A DNA stretch of 64,000 bases, taken from assembly GCA_015654675.1 (NCBI GenBank), contig JAATGM010000035.1, positions 23,748 to 87,747 on the forward strand. The letters are read 5' to 3'. Origin of the DNA: Planctomycetota bacterium. Its GTDB lineage: Bacteria > Planctomycetota > Phycisphaerae > UBA1845 > UTPLA1. Positions within the stretch are counted from its first letter, which is position 1, and every line of letters begins with the position of its first letter. The notes beneath the pieces are model-generated. The model ran no database searches and had not been told where the DNA came from. It saw only the letters and a program-made list of their open reading frames with translations. This document shows positions 8,147 to 18,654 of this stretch, piece after piece. The position numbers and the translations under genes were made by a program.

Positions 8147-9565
8147 ATGAACCACCACAGGCTCCTCATTGCGATTCCGCTGATCGGGCTGTCCGCGATA
8201 AACGCTGTTGCGCTTGCGCAGGCCGGCCCGCGCTCAAGTGGGCCAGACGTCATCGTCGGCGACCTCATCGGCAATCCGCTCACGCACGAGCCACCGAGCA
8301 CCTGGGGTGTTCAATCCGGGATCGCCGCATACTCGGTGGGTACCACGTCGTGCAATATCGGCTCATCCCCACTCCAGTGGATTGCCGTCGGCCAGCTGCA
8401 TCCCGTCATCGGGCAGAATCTCTTTCGATACGCCAACACCAGCGGTGCCGGGCGCTTTGAGCAAATCGGCCAGAGCTGGGTCAAGCACGCCTACTGCGCC
8501 ACCCAGGGCACCATTTGCTCCACTTGCACCCCCTACGGCGCCGGCTGCTCCGATCATCTCGGCGTTGGCTGCTCAGATCCCTACGGCCCGCAAGGAAACG
8601 GAAATCAGACTCGCCTCGGTCCCAAATCTGAGGTCAATGCCGCCACCGGTATTTTCAACTGGCCATTTTCCAGTTCCACGCCCCAGTGCGGCACGGGCGG
8701 CATCTGCGGCCGAATGCAGGCCCACACCGATGACATCGATCCGGCCCTCAACCCGGGGGCCGCCTATTTCGCCGAAGCCCAATACGTCACACAAGACGAC
8801 GCCGCCGCTGGCAACGCCAATAACAATGCCTCCTACCGCCGCGTTCAGTTCTCGGCCGCTCCCGACTTCATCATGAACCTGGCCTCCGGCTATTCCGTCG
8901 CTCGCGAGTCGCCCGCCATCCTCGCCTGGCAATCCCTCGACCCAGCCGTCTCGATCATCAACATCGACATCCCTGCCGACGGCCGCCTCATCGTCGCATA
9001 CAAGGTCACCGCCGTCGCGCCCGGTCAGTGGCACTACGAATACGCCCTGCACAATCTCAACTCCGATCGTTCGGCCGCTTCATTCTCGCTGCCCCTCCCC
9101 GCCGGAGTCGCCGCGACCAACTTCGGCTTCCACGATGTGGACTACCACAGCGGCGACGGCTACGTCGTCGGCACAAACTACGACGGCGCCGACTGGCCCG
9201 CCCAACTCGCCGCCGGCTCGCTCACCTGGTCGCTCATCCCTGCCTCGCCCCCCGAAAACTCCAATGCCCTCCGCTGGGGCACCCTCTACAACTTCCGCTT
9301 CGATTCCGACCGCCCGCCGAACGACGCCACAATCACCATCGGCCTATTCAAACCCGGCAGCCCCGCCAACATGACCGTCACTGCCGCCACCCCGTGCCCC
9401 CGCGCGGGAGACTTTGATGCCAGGGGCAGCGTCACATTGACCGACATCCCTCCCTTCGTCGATCATCTCCTCGGACTGTCGTCCGCCGCTCCCTGCATTG
9501 CCGACATCAACGGCGACGGTGCAATCGACGGCCGCGACATCCCCGGCTTCGTCGCCGCCCTCTAG
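8147..9565 (+). CDS. Secreted protein with C-terminal dockerin-type repeat pair
   Basis: From the ATG at 8147 the 472-residue product begins with a signal peptide (LLIAIPLIGLSAINAVALAQA). An in-frame GTG at 8120 would add nine residues. A cysteine-rich stretch lies near residues 115-150, then a long beta-rich body without a domain that I recognise. The last 60 residues hold two EF-hand-like calcium loops: GDFDARGSVTLTDIPPFV and ADINGDGAIDGRDIPGF. This is the planctomycete form of the type I dockerin module. By analogy with clostridial dockerins it could bind cohesin-like domains; such domains occur in proteins at 53.3, 54.1 and 61.1 kb, but that pairing is inference. Confidence 0.8.
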   Translation: MNHHRLLIAIPLIGLSAINAVALAQAGPRSSGPDVIVGDLIGNPLTHEPPSTWGVQSGIAAYSVGTTSCNIGSSPLQWIAVGQLHPVIGQNLFRYANTSGAGRFEQIGQSWVKHAYCATQGTICSTCTPYGAGCSDHLGVGCSDPYGPQGNGNQTRLGPKSEVNAATGIFNWPFSSSTPQCGTGGICGRMQAHTDDIDPALNPGAAYFAEAQYVTQDDAAAGNANNNASYRRVQFSAAPDFIMNLASGYSVARESPAILAWQSLDPAVSIINIDIPADGRLIVAYKVTAVAPGQWHYEYALHNLNSDRSAASFSLPLPAGVAATNFGFHDVDYHSGDGYVVGTNYDGADWPAQLAAGSLTWSLIPASPPENSNALRWGTLYNFRFDSDRPPNDATITIGLFKPGSPANMTVTAATPCPRAGDFDARGSVTLTDIPPFVDHLLGLSSAAPCIADINGDGAIDGRDIPGFVAAL

Positions 9566-9589
9566 CAACACCGCGCCCGGAACGCATGC

Positions 9590-10309
9590 ATGGAAAGCCC
9601 GCCCATCATCCGCCCCGATTCCCTTGCGTCCGGCTTCGCCGCGGCGAAGCGCCCAACCTGGGCCACCGTTATCGCAGTCATCGGAATCGTCTTCGCCGTC
9701 CTCGAACTCCTCTCCGCCATCGGCACGCCGCTGCAAATCATCATGCAGCGCTTCCAGCAGGAACTTTTCACCAACCCGAAGTTCCTCGCCGCGCTCACCA
9801 CCAACCCAGCGACAACAACCGCCGCCGCCACCGAGCCCGACGTCTCCGCCAACGTCAGCGCCTCAACCACTCACATCCGCACCTCCTCTCACGCCGGCCG
9901 CAACGCCAATAGCCAGGTCGATGTCGCAATCCCCCCCGTCATCACCGATCTCCTCCACCAGATCACCACCACGCCACCGTGGTTCAACTCCTACCTCGTC
10001 GTCAATGGCGTCGAATGCCTCATCGCCGGCGTCCTCCTCCTCGTCGGCTCCGTGCTACTCCTCCAACAGCGCTCCGCAGCGCGGCCCTGGCTCTTCGCCT
10101 ACGCCGCCGTCTCGCTGCCCTGGTCCGTCGCCGTCATCGCCCTCGCCGCAATGGCACAAAACATGTCCTTCGCCAACCAGGCCATGTGCGCCACAAGCTG
10201 CGGCGCTCCACTCCCCATCGTCCTCATCATCATGTTGTTCCTCCCCGGCCAGCGCCAGTGGTTCATCCATCGCCGCGCCCTCGAACGCACCGCGTCGCCC
10301 GCCCTGTGA
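9590..10309 (+). CDS. Hypothetical membrane protein, four predicted helices
   Basis: A 239-residue protein without a recognised family. A first hydrophobic helix (WATVIAVIGIVFAVLELLSAI) is followed by a Thr/Ala/Ser-rich segment of about 90 residues that may lie outside the membrane. Three more helices then follow (VECLIAGVLLLVGSVLLL; WLFAYAAVSLPWSVAVIAL; LPIVLIIMLFL) and a basic tail. It lies 24 bases after the dockerin gene and 12 bases before the ABC-F gene. Confidence 0.6.
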   Translation: MESPPIIRPDSLASGFAAAKRPTWATVIAVIGIVFAVLELLSAIGTPLQIIMQRFQQELFTNPKFLAALTTNPATTTAAATEPDVSANVSASTTHIRTSSHAGRNANSQVDVAIPPVITDLLHQITTTPPWFNSYLVVNGVECLIAGVLLLVGSVLLLQQRSAARPWLFAYAAVSLPWSVAVIALAAMAQNMSFANQAMCATSCGAPLPIVLIIMLFLPGQRQWFIHRRALERTASPAL

Positions 10310-10315
10310 TACACT
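10310..10315 (+). promoter_or_regulatory. -10-like hexamer TACACT, possible leaderless ABC-F transcript
   Basis: TACACT ends six bases before the ATG at 10322, so transcription would begin at the start codon. There is no Shine-Dalgarno site between. No clear -35 is visible. Confidence 0.35.
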
Positions 10316-10321
10316 GACCCA

Positions 10322-12241
<1,920 letters not shown>

Positions 12242-12829
12242 CTACTTCTTCTTCGGAGTGGTCGTGCCCTTCTTGACCGCCTTGTCGAGCGGTGTCTCCA
12301 TGTCCTTCGGCAGACCGATCCACGCGATCTCCCCGTCGCGATCGATGATGAACACCGCCGGCAGCTTGTCCACGCCCGCCGCGTCCATCCAGTCGCCCCG
12401 CATCTTCCCCTTCGTCTCATACCCGACGTGATAGTTGACCTTGTCCCCCTGCGCCTTCACGAAGTCCTCGATCGCCTTCGGCTTCGTGATGCGGTCGCTG
12501 CTCGCCACCGCCATCACCGTCGCCGTCTTGTGCTTCTTGGCCGCCTCATGCATGTACGGCAGCGCCTCGACGCTCGGCGGATTCACCAGCCCCCAGAACT
12601 CCACCACATAAACCTTCCCCTTCTCGAACGACTTCGCGCCTTCACCCTTCACCCACTTGTCGATCGTGATCGCCGGCGCTTTGTCGCCGACCTTCAGCGT
12701 GGCCGCCTTCTCGTCCTTTTTCGCCGGCTTCATCGGAGCGGGCTTCTTCGGCGGCTCGAACGCCATGGCCGGCAGTGACAGCGCAAAGCCCAACGACAGC
12801 GCCAACAAACTCATGGTCGCCTTCTTCAT
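12242..12829 (-). CDS. Exported thioredoxin-fold protein lacking the redox cysteines (TlpA/redoxin-like)
   Basis: A 195-residue protein with a signal peptide (SLLALSLGFALSLPAMA) and a Lys/Pro-rich linker. The TlpA-like fold follows: KVGDKAPAITIDKWV, KVYVVEFWG, a helix, and the cis-Pro motif KLPAVFIIDRDGEIAWIG. Where the family has WCxxC, this protein reads WGLVNPPS (residues 79-86), so both cysteines are replaced (Asn83 and Ser86). Disulfide exchange is therefore not expected. A structural or chaperone-like role is more likely. AAAGGAGA at 12836-12843 (minus strand) supports the start. Its 3' end meets the ABC-F stop with no spacer. Confidence 0.8.
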   Translation of the reverse strand: MKKATMSLLALSLGFALSLPAMAFEPPKKPAPMKPAKKDEKAATLKVGDKAPAITIDKWVKGEGAKSFEKGKVYVVEFWGLVNPPSVEALPYMHEAAKKHKTATVMAVASSDRITKPKAIEDFVKAQGDKVNYHVGYETKGKMRGDWMDAAGVDKLPAVFIIDRDGEIAWIGLPKDMETPLDKAVKKGTTTPKKK

Positions 12830-12947
12830 GCAAATCTCCTTTCAAGATTGATGGACGCCCTATTGTTCAATTGCCGGCCGATTGTCGCAAGTCGCCAAAG
12901 TTTGTCCGAAATGCCGCCATCAACGCAACTATCGACAAGCAATCAAT

Positions 12948-15215
12948 TTAGGGCGAGCCGTTTACGCCGTCCCGCAGCGTCTTACGGAAGAACCCCGCAA
13001 TCCGCTCCTCCACCAGAATCTTCGTCGCCGCGTCCGGAACCATGTGCGTGTACCCCGCCAGCGGCACAAACTCATACGCCTTCCCCGCCCGCATTAGCGC
13101 GTCCGTCAGCTTCAAAGAGTTGGCAAAGTACACATTGTCATCCGCCGTCCCATGAATGATCAGCAGCGGCCGCTTCAGCTCCCCCGCGTACGTCAAAATC
13201 GAACTCCGCTTATATCCATCCGCGTTCGCCGTCGGCAGATTCAAATACCGCTCCGTGTAATGAGTGTCATAGTCCGACCAGTCCACCACCGGCGCGCCGG
13301 CCGCCCCTGCCGCAAACACATCCCCGCGCCGAATCGTCGCAATCGCCGTCTCATACCCGCCGAACGACCAACCCTTGATCCCGACGCGCCCCATGTCCAT
13401 CTCGCCAAACTTCGCCCCCAGCGCCCGCAACGCCGTCACCTGGTCCTCCAGCGGAACATCCGCAAAGTTCCCATAGATCGCCCGCTCCCACGCCCGCCCG
13501 CGCCCCGAGATCCCTCGATTATCCGAGCTCACCACCACGAACCCCTGATCCGCATACCACTGCGGCAGGAAGTACGGCCGCGCATCCTTCTTCACCACCC
13601 CCTCGCTCGGCCCGCCATACACATCCACAATCACCGGATACTTCCGCCCCGCCTCAAAGTTCCGCGGCCGCACGATCGACGCGTCAAACTCCCCCTTCGG
13701 CCCCACGCGCGTGAACTCCACCTGCGGCGCAAACGGCGGCTCCTCGGCCACCGACGGCAATTGCCCGCCGCCCGCCCGGCCATCCAGCCGCCGCACATAA
13801 CTCCGCGGCATCGATCGCGGCCCGCTGATCGTCACGATCCCCGTGCGCTGATCCTTCGACACCGTCAGCGTCGTGAAGTCCGCCACCTGTTCGTTGAACC
13901 CATCCTTCGGCGTCGGCCGCTCTACCCGCAGCGCATCCAGCCCCAGCACCCACACATCCCGCGTCGTCGGGTCCTTCGCCCCGCTCACCCAGACAATCTT
14001 CCCCGCCTCATCCACGTCGATCACGTTGTCCAGCCGAAACGAATCATCGTTCAGCGCCAGCACCGCCCGCCCGTCCGCGTCATGCAGCCACAGCCGCACC
14101 TCGCCATCCTTCTCCGTAATCCACAAAAACCCGCTGCCCGACTCCAGCCACCGCGGCATCCCACGATACAAATTCACCCACGTATCATCATGCTCGCGCA
14201 GCAGCTCGCTCGTCGCGCCGCTCGCCGCATCCACGCGCAACACCAACTCATCCTTCTGATCGCGCGACTGCACCACGATCGTCAGCGGCGCATTCTTAGC
14301 CCAGGTCACCGCCGCCAGATACGGATACCGCTCCACATCCCACTTCACCTCCGTCCGCGCATCAGCGCCCGGCCGCAAAATCGTCAGCCCAACCTTTGCA
14401 TTGTTCGTCCCCGCCCGCGGATACCGCCACGACTGCGGCGCACGGTTCGCATGCGCCGGATCAGGAATGTACAGCGTCTCCACGTCGCGCAAATCCGAAT
14501 GCTGACATACAATCAAATCGCTCTCCGGCGACCACCAGTACCCCGCCGTCCGATCCATCTCCTCCTGCGCCGCAAACTCCGCCAGCCCGTTCGGCGTGTC
14601 CACCGTCCCGCCCGTCGTCAGCCGCTCGATCGCCCCCGTTCGCCAGTCAATCCGCTGCAGGTCGTATTCCGCCACGTACGACACCCACCGCCCATCCGGC
14701 GAAAACCGCGGATCAAGCGCGTCGCGCACCCCCGTCAGCTCATGCACCGCCCCGCCGACCCGCTCCACCACGTACAACTTCCCCGACAGCGGCACCAGCA
14801 GCAGCCCACCATCCTGCGAAAGTTGATACCCCGCGATCCCCTGCGCCGTCACGCGTTGCCGCTCGCGCCGCGCCTTCTCCTCCACGCTCAGCGACTCGCT
14901 CCCGCCGCCCAGCAGCTTCGCCGCCGTCAGCAACTCGCGCGTCTGCCCGCTCGCCACGTCATATTGATACAGATTCTGCACCCGATCGCGCGGCCCCGAC
15001 CGCAGAAACAACGCCGCCGACCCGTCCGGCGTCAGCTTCATCGCCGTCGGCCGCCCCAGCATGTACGACCGCGTCTCGACAATGTCGCGCAGCGCCGCGT
15101 CGCGCTGCTCCGCATTCCGAAACATCGAGCCGTGCGGTCCGCCGCACCCGCCCGCCAACCCCAGAGTGAATGCCGCCGCCCCGATCGCCAGTACGAAAGT
15201 TCGTTTCAGGTACAT
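12948..15215 (-). CDS. Dipeptidyl-peptidase IV-like S9 family serine peptidase, probable lipoprotein
   Basis: A 755-residue protein with a DPP-IV-type eight-bladed propeller N-terminal part (for example RFSPDGRWVSYVAEYD and EEMDRTAGYWWSPESD, the latter with the Glu pair that anchors the substrate amino end). A C-terminal prolyl-oligopeptidase alpha/beta hydrolase domain follows. The triad is visible: nucleophile in KGWSFGGYE, Asp in HGTADDNVYF, His in AGYTHMVP. It would cleave X-Pro or X-Ala dipeptides from peptides outside the cytoplasm. Starting at 15215, the N-terminus is a signal peptide ending in LAGGC (Cys24), so it is a likely lipoprotein. A longer form starting at 15248 is less likely because TAGAAT at 15223-15228 would lie inside it. 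Confidence 0.9.
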   Translation of the reverse strand: MYLKRTFVLAIGAAAFTLGLAGGCGGPHGSMFRNAEQRDAALRDIVETRSYMLGRPTAMKLTPDGSAALFLRSGPRDRVQNLYQYDVASGQTRELLTAAKLLGGGSESLSVEEKARRERQRVTAQGIAGYQLSQDGGLLLVPLSGKLYVVERVGGAVHELTGVRDALDPRFSPDGRWVSYVAEYDLQRIDWRTGAIERLTTGGTVDTPNGLAEFAAQEEMDRTAGYWWSPESDLIVCQHSDLRDVETLYIPDPAHANRAPQSWRYPRAGTNNAKVGLTILRPGADARTEVKWDVERYPYLAAVTWAKNAPLTIVVQSRDQKDELVLRVDAASGATSELLREHDDTWVNLYRGMPRWLESGSGFLWITEKDGEVRLWLHDADGRAVLALNDDSFRLDNVIDVDEAGKIVWVSGAKDPTTRDVWVLGLDALRVERPTPKDGFNEQVADFTTLTVSKDQRTGIVTISGPRSMPRSYVRRLDGRAGGGQLPSVAEEPPFAPQVEFTRVGPKGEFDASIVRPRNFEAGRKYPVIVDVYGGPSEGVVKKDARPYFLPQWYADQGFVVVSSDNRGISGRGRAWERAIYGNFADVPLEDQVTALRALGAKFGEMDMGRVGIKGWSFGGYETAIATIRRGDVFAAGAAGAPVVDWSDYDTHYTERYLNLPTANADGYKRSSILTYAGELKRPLLIIHGTADDNVYFANSLKLTDALMRAGKAYEFVPLAGYTHMVPDAATKILVEERIAGFFRKTLRDGVNGSP

Positions 15216-15222
15216 CCCGGCG

Positions 15223-15228
15223 ATTCTA
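15223..15228 (-). promoter_or_regulatory. -10-like hexamer TAGAAT before the DPP-IV gene
   Basis: On the minus strand TAGAAT is followed by CGCCGGG and then the ATG at 15215. The seven-base spacing implies a transcript beginning at or next to the start codon. Confidence 0.4.
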
Positions 15229-15295
15229 ACCCCCGCCATTGCCCCCACGCACGCCGCCGCGATACCCTATTGATCCATCGCGGGGCGTTCGTCCG

Positions 15296-15832
15296 ATGAA
15301 AAAGCGGGATTCATCCGCCGGAAAGAGTCACGACATGCTCCTGGGCGTCCTATCCGACAGCCACGGCGACGCCGACGCCACCCGCCTCGCCCTCGACCTC
15401 CTCGCCGCCCGCGGTGCAACCACCTTCATCCACTGCGGTGACGTCTGCGGCGAACGCGTCCTCGACCAGCTCGCCGGCCACAACGCCCACTTTGTCTGGG
15501 GCAACTGCGACGACCCCTCGCCGCTCCTTCGCACCTACGTCAAACAACTCGGTCTCCCCTGGCCCAGCGGCCCGCTCCACCTCGAGCTCGCCGGCCAGCG
15601 TATCGGCGTCTTTCACGGCCACGAGCGCGAGTTCCGCGCCGCCCTCCAAAGCCCCGACCTCGACCTCATCTTCTTCGGCCACACGCATCGCTTTGAAGAC
15701 AACAACAAGGGCGGCGTCCGCGCCATCAACCCCGGCGCGCTCTTCCGCGCCAACCCGCGCACCTGCGCCCTCATGAATCTCACCACCGGCCACGTCACCT
15801 TCCTCACCCTCGACGGCCGCGAACTCGCATGA
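15296..15832 (+). CDS. YfcE/MJ0936-type metallophosphoesterase
   Basis: A calcineurin-like phosphodiesterase of the small YfcE/Vps29 group. Metal ligands are visible in LSDSHGD, HCGDVCGE, WGNCDD, FHGHE and FGHTHR, ending with INPGALFR. The family hydrolyses phosphodiesters such as 2',3'-cyclic or artificial diesters; the physiological substrate is unknown. The family usually starts just before the first strand, so the ATG at 15335 (MLLGVLSDSHGD) is an alternative and would remove 13 residues. The stop codon overlaps the start of the next gene (ATGA at 15829-15832), which suggests translational coupling. Confidence 0.85.
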   Translation: MKKRDSSAGKSHDMLLGVLSDSHGDADATRLALDLLAARGATTFIHCGDVCGERVLDQLAGHNAHFVWGNCDDPSPLLRTYVKQLGLPWPSGPLHLELAGQRIGVFHGHEREFRAALQSPDLDLIFFGHTHRFEDNNKGGVRAINPGALFRANPRTCALMNLTTGHVTFLTLDGRELA

Positions 15833-16290
15833 CACAGCCCGGCCCGCACGGCCTCCAGCTCGAAGACGAGCGCCGCATCTTTCACGCCGGCCTGCAGCTC
15901 TTCAACGAAGGCCAATATTTCGAAGCCCACGACACCTGGGAAGAAATCTGGCACCAAGTCCAGGACCGCCGCCGCGAAAAGTTCTACCGCGCACTCATCC
16001 AGGGCGCGGTCACGCTCGAACTACTCCGCCGCGGCCGAGCCGAAGGCGTCCGCCAGGTCTTCCTCTCCAGCAGCGAACTCTTCAAAGGCCTCCCCGAAAC
16101 CTTCATGGGCCTGCACATCCCAACGTTCCTGGCAAACCTGAAAAACGCCATAGCCCCCGCCCTCGCAGACCTCGACGCAAAACAAACAAAGATAGATCCC
16201 ACCCGCCTCTTCACCATCGAGCTCACCTACGACCCGTTCGAACAGTCACGAAACGGCGAATCCTGCGAACTCCCGCCGCCCCGAAATTGA
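15829..16290 (+). CDS. DUF309 domain protein
   Basis: The 153-residue protein matches the DUF309 pattern: FNEGQYFEAHDTWEEIW (about residues 25-41), then FYRALIQGAVTLELLRRG with the conserved Leu-Ile-Gln, and a helical remainder. The family forms small all-helical proteins with a His/Glu cluster (EAHDTWE) that may hold a metal. No function is established. It overlaps the phosphodiesterase gene by four bases, so the two are probably co-translated. The C-terminal 30 residues are poorly conserved-looking. Confidence 0.8.
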   Translation: MTQPGPHGLQLEDERRIFHAGLQLFNEGQYFEAHDTWEEIWHQVQDRRREKFYRALIQGAVTLELLRRGRAEGVRQVFLSSSELFKGLPETFMGLHIPTFLANLKNAIAPALADLDAKQTKIDPTRLFTIELTYDPFEQSRNGESCELPPPRN

Positions 16291-16357
16291 TCGCGCCAAG
16301 CCGTGCCTAGAGCCGAGGCAACATCTAACGCCGACGACACCCTAGCGCCATTTTCTC

Positions 16358-16387
16358 TTGAACTCTGTAAGGTTCGCTGAGTAGAAT
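16358..16387 (+). promoter_or_regulatory. Sigma-70-like promoter before the tandem exported-protein genes
   Basis: TTGAAC (16358-16363), an 18-base spacer and TAGAAT (16382-16387). A start near 16394 is predicted. This rules out the ATG at 16386 as the coding start and favours 16425 or 16440. Confidence 0.5.
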
Positions 16388-16439
16388 GGGTCTACAGATT
16401 GGAGCGGCTGCAACGGGTCGCCCAATGGTCGCCTCCGGA

Positions 16440-17180
16440 ATGAGGTGGTTCTTGCGCACACGCTTTCTACACTCAGTTGTTAGCCTCATTTTGGCATCGT
16501 TCGCGGCGCCTTATCATTCACTCGCCGCCGAACAAGCCGATATTCTTTTGCATCGACAGGCACCCGGGCGGACATTTGGACTAACGTCCGACACTTCATA
16601 CCTCGACGATTCCGGCAATCCTACTGGAGCGTTGCATGCGGACGGTTTCACTCTCGCGGCACCCGCTTCCGTATGTCGCATGAAGGCATGGGGGTTTTAT
16701 GGCAGTTCGCTAGCGCAGACGCCCGAGCCAGCGCCACCAAACGAAACGATTCGCGTACGCGTGTACGAAGATTTAGATAGTCTCCCTGGCGCAATCGTTT
16801 ATGAGAGCATCGTGAGCAATCCGTCACGAATGGCCACTGGATTTTCGGTCGCGACCGGATCTGGGCCACCAGAATTCCTCTATGACGTCCCCCTCCAGGG
16901 TTGTTTCTTGGCACAAGCCCAAACAACATATTGGATCGAATTCGCCCAGTTAGGGCTTCTGGAGTCACGATTCCGGTGGGAAAATTCAAACACGGCGGGC
17001 GGATACGCAATCCAATTTCCTATTGGAACGCCGTGGCATGTCAACAACAACGGTCAGATGGCCTACGAACTTTGGACCCCTGAGCCGTGCAGCGGCGCGC
17101 TGCTGGCTTTGGGTTGTGGTTGCATTCTGCGCCAAACGACTTGGAATCAGACCTCAACAAACAAGAGGGTGGAGGCATGA
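16440..17180 (+). CDS. Exported protein with altered PEP-CTERM-like tail (tandem copy 1)
   Basis: A 246-residue protein with a basic start and signal peptide (MRWFLRTRFLHSVVSLILAS). The body begins QADILLHRQAPGRTFG and is clearly homologous along its length to the next gene (TDILLYRQAPSRTFA; shared MATGFSVATG, YWIEFAQLG, FPIGTP). The C-terminus has PEPCSGALLALGC, a PEP-CTERM variant with cysteines. The expected RRR end is replaced by LRQTTWNQTSTNKRVEA, so sorting may differ or a frameshift may have altered the tail. The start is ambiguous (16425 is an in-frame alternative). Codon use is much less C-biased than in surrounding genes. Function unknown. Confidence 0.65.
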   Translation: MRWFLRTRFLHSVVSLILASFAAPYHSLAAEQADILLHRQAPGRTFGLTSDTSYLDDSGNPTGALHADGFTLAAPASVCRMKAWGFYGSSLAQTPEPAPPNETIRVRVYEDLDSLPGAIVYESIVSNPSRMATGFSVATGSGPPEFLYDVPLQGCFLAQAQTTYWIEFAQLGLLESRFRWENSNTAGGYAIQFPIGTPWHVNNNGQMAYELWTPEPCSGALLALGCGCILRQTTWNQTSTNKRVEA

Positions 17181-17860
17181 TGAAGATTGGATGGTCCATC
17201 ATCTGCTCCTTCCCATTATGGTCAGCTGCTTATGCGGCGAACCAGACCGACATTTTGCTTTATCGGCAGGCGCCCAGCCGCACATTTGCTTGGGACGCAG
17301 ACACTGCGAATATGAACGATCTTGGGAATCCAAGCGGTCAAATCATTGCAGATCGATTCAGCATACCAACTACATCCAGTATTTGCCGCTTGCGTTGGTG
17401 GGGAGCATACGGAAGCGACTTTGCTCAGGTTCCAGAACCGCCGCCCTCTGGCGAAACAATGCGAATACGAATTTTCAATAATGAAGATGGCCTTCCCGGA
17501 AGTCTGTTGAATGAAAGTGTTTTACTCAATCCATTGAGAGTTGCTACTGGTTTCTCGATTGCGACAGGATTCGGCCCTGCAGAATACTTGTATGACGCTT
17601 CGCTGGACAATTGTTTTTCAGCACAAGCCGGCATGACCTATTGGATTGAAATCTCTCAGCTGGGCTCGCAGGATTCACGATGGCGTTGGGAGGGGTCTAA
17701 TGGAGCAGGCGAATTTGCGGTTCAATTCCCGATTGGCACACCGTATCGCCTAATCACCGGCCTGGGTCAGCTGGCATACGAGCTTCGAAGCCCCGAGCCG
17801 TGCAGCGGCGCGCTGCTGGCTCTGGGCTGTGTTTACATACTTCGACGTCGTCACCGCTAA
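17177..17860 (+). CDS. Exported protein with PEP-CTERM-like tail (tandem copy 2)
   Basis: A 227-residue paralogue of the preceding gene. Its ATG overlaps that gene's stop in ATGATGA, and GGAGG lies immediately upstream, so coupled translation is likely (the second ATG at 17180 has better spacing). Signal peptide MMKIGWSIICSFPLWSAAYA. The tail PEPCSGALLALGCVYILRRRHR has the full PEP-CTERM architecture: PEP, hydrophobic helix, arginines. The body is a beta-rich domain of about 190 residues shared with copy 1 and not recognised from any named family. Low codon bias again marks this patch as different from the flanks. Confidence 0.7.
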   Translation: MMKIGWSIICSFPLWSAAYAANQTDILLYRQAPSRTFAWDADTANMNDLGNPSGQIIADRFSIPTTSSICRLRWWGAYGSDFAQVPEPPPSGETMRIRIFNNEDGLPGSLLNESVLLNPLRVATGFSIATGFGPAEYLYDASLDNCFSAQAGMTYWIEISQLGSQDSRWRWEGSNGAGEFAVQFPIGTPYRLITGLGQLAYELRSPEPCSGALLALGCVYILRRRHR

Positions 17861-17959
17861 CGGCGCAACTTCATACCTGATTTGAGAACCGACACACTCG
17901 GTCGCACGGAAGGTCCGCGCGCCCGGAAGGTTTCATCCCTTTTTTTGAAGGAGTCATTC

Positions 17960-18652
17960 ATGAATGGACTTTCTCGCACGAGAGCCCTTCCGATCATCCT
18001 GATCGCGAGCATGCTTGGCTTGACCGCTTTCCTTCCGATTGCCCGAAGTGACGAAGAAGAAACCGAATCGCCGCCGGCGTGCACGCAAGTTGCCTCAACC
18101 ATCATCGAGCGACAGGTGACCACGCGTCCCGCCATTCGCGACAGCTCAATTGGCATCGACCGTTGCGGACGATACGTCATTGCCTTTCAAGACAATTACG
18201 GCCCAAGCGGCATAAATCAAAGACATGTCCGCTTTCTGCGATATGACGCCGACTGCACGACGCAGCCCTATTCGGGCGGTGCCGATGGAACCCCGCTCTC
18301 GACGCTATCTGGCGGCGGCGGGTGTACGGGCGCCGAGACGGTTAATACGGGAATCTCGATTGCAATGGGGGCAGGATCCTCGACCGCCTCTCCGCCGCTC
18401 TTCGCGAGCTGGACAGGTTCCCATTATCTTCATGCTACGTTTCCGGGTGAGTGGCACCTAGAGAGGGGTGGGTGGACTTACGATCAGGCCAGCCCGCCAA
18501 CGCCGACTGCCGTTCCAGACTGCGAGGGACCGGCCGACCTGCCATACAATTCGAGCGGGTTGAGCGACGGTGTCAGCGCGACGATTCGGACATCGGGCAA
18601 AAAGGGGACATTCTACTTTTTGACACGCCAAAACTGTCCCGCTAACTTCTCT
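17960..18652 (+). pseudogene. Exported-protein gene truncated at the transposase insertion
   Basis: A good Shine-Dalgarno site (GAAGGAG, 17947-17953) precedes ATG 17960. The product begins with a signal peptide (ALPIILIASMLGLTAFLPIA) and continues as a plausible extracellular sequence (DRCGRYVIAFQDNYG, WTGSHYLHATFPGEWH) to about residue 213. The frame then runs into the upstream flank and body of the tyrosine transposase gene, where it stays open only by accident and becomes Pro/Ser/Thr-rich. The original 3' part is not found downstream of the transposase. I therefore read this as a gene broken by insertion. True end uncertain, between about 18595 and 18652. Confidence 0.55.
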
Positions 18653-18654
18653 CC

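Noticed and set aside
13152..15299. A 715-codon + strand frame opposite the DPP-IV gene
   Set aside because: Arg/Pro/His-rich shadow with no motifs. The minus strand has a complete peptidase with its catalytic triad.
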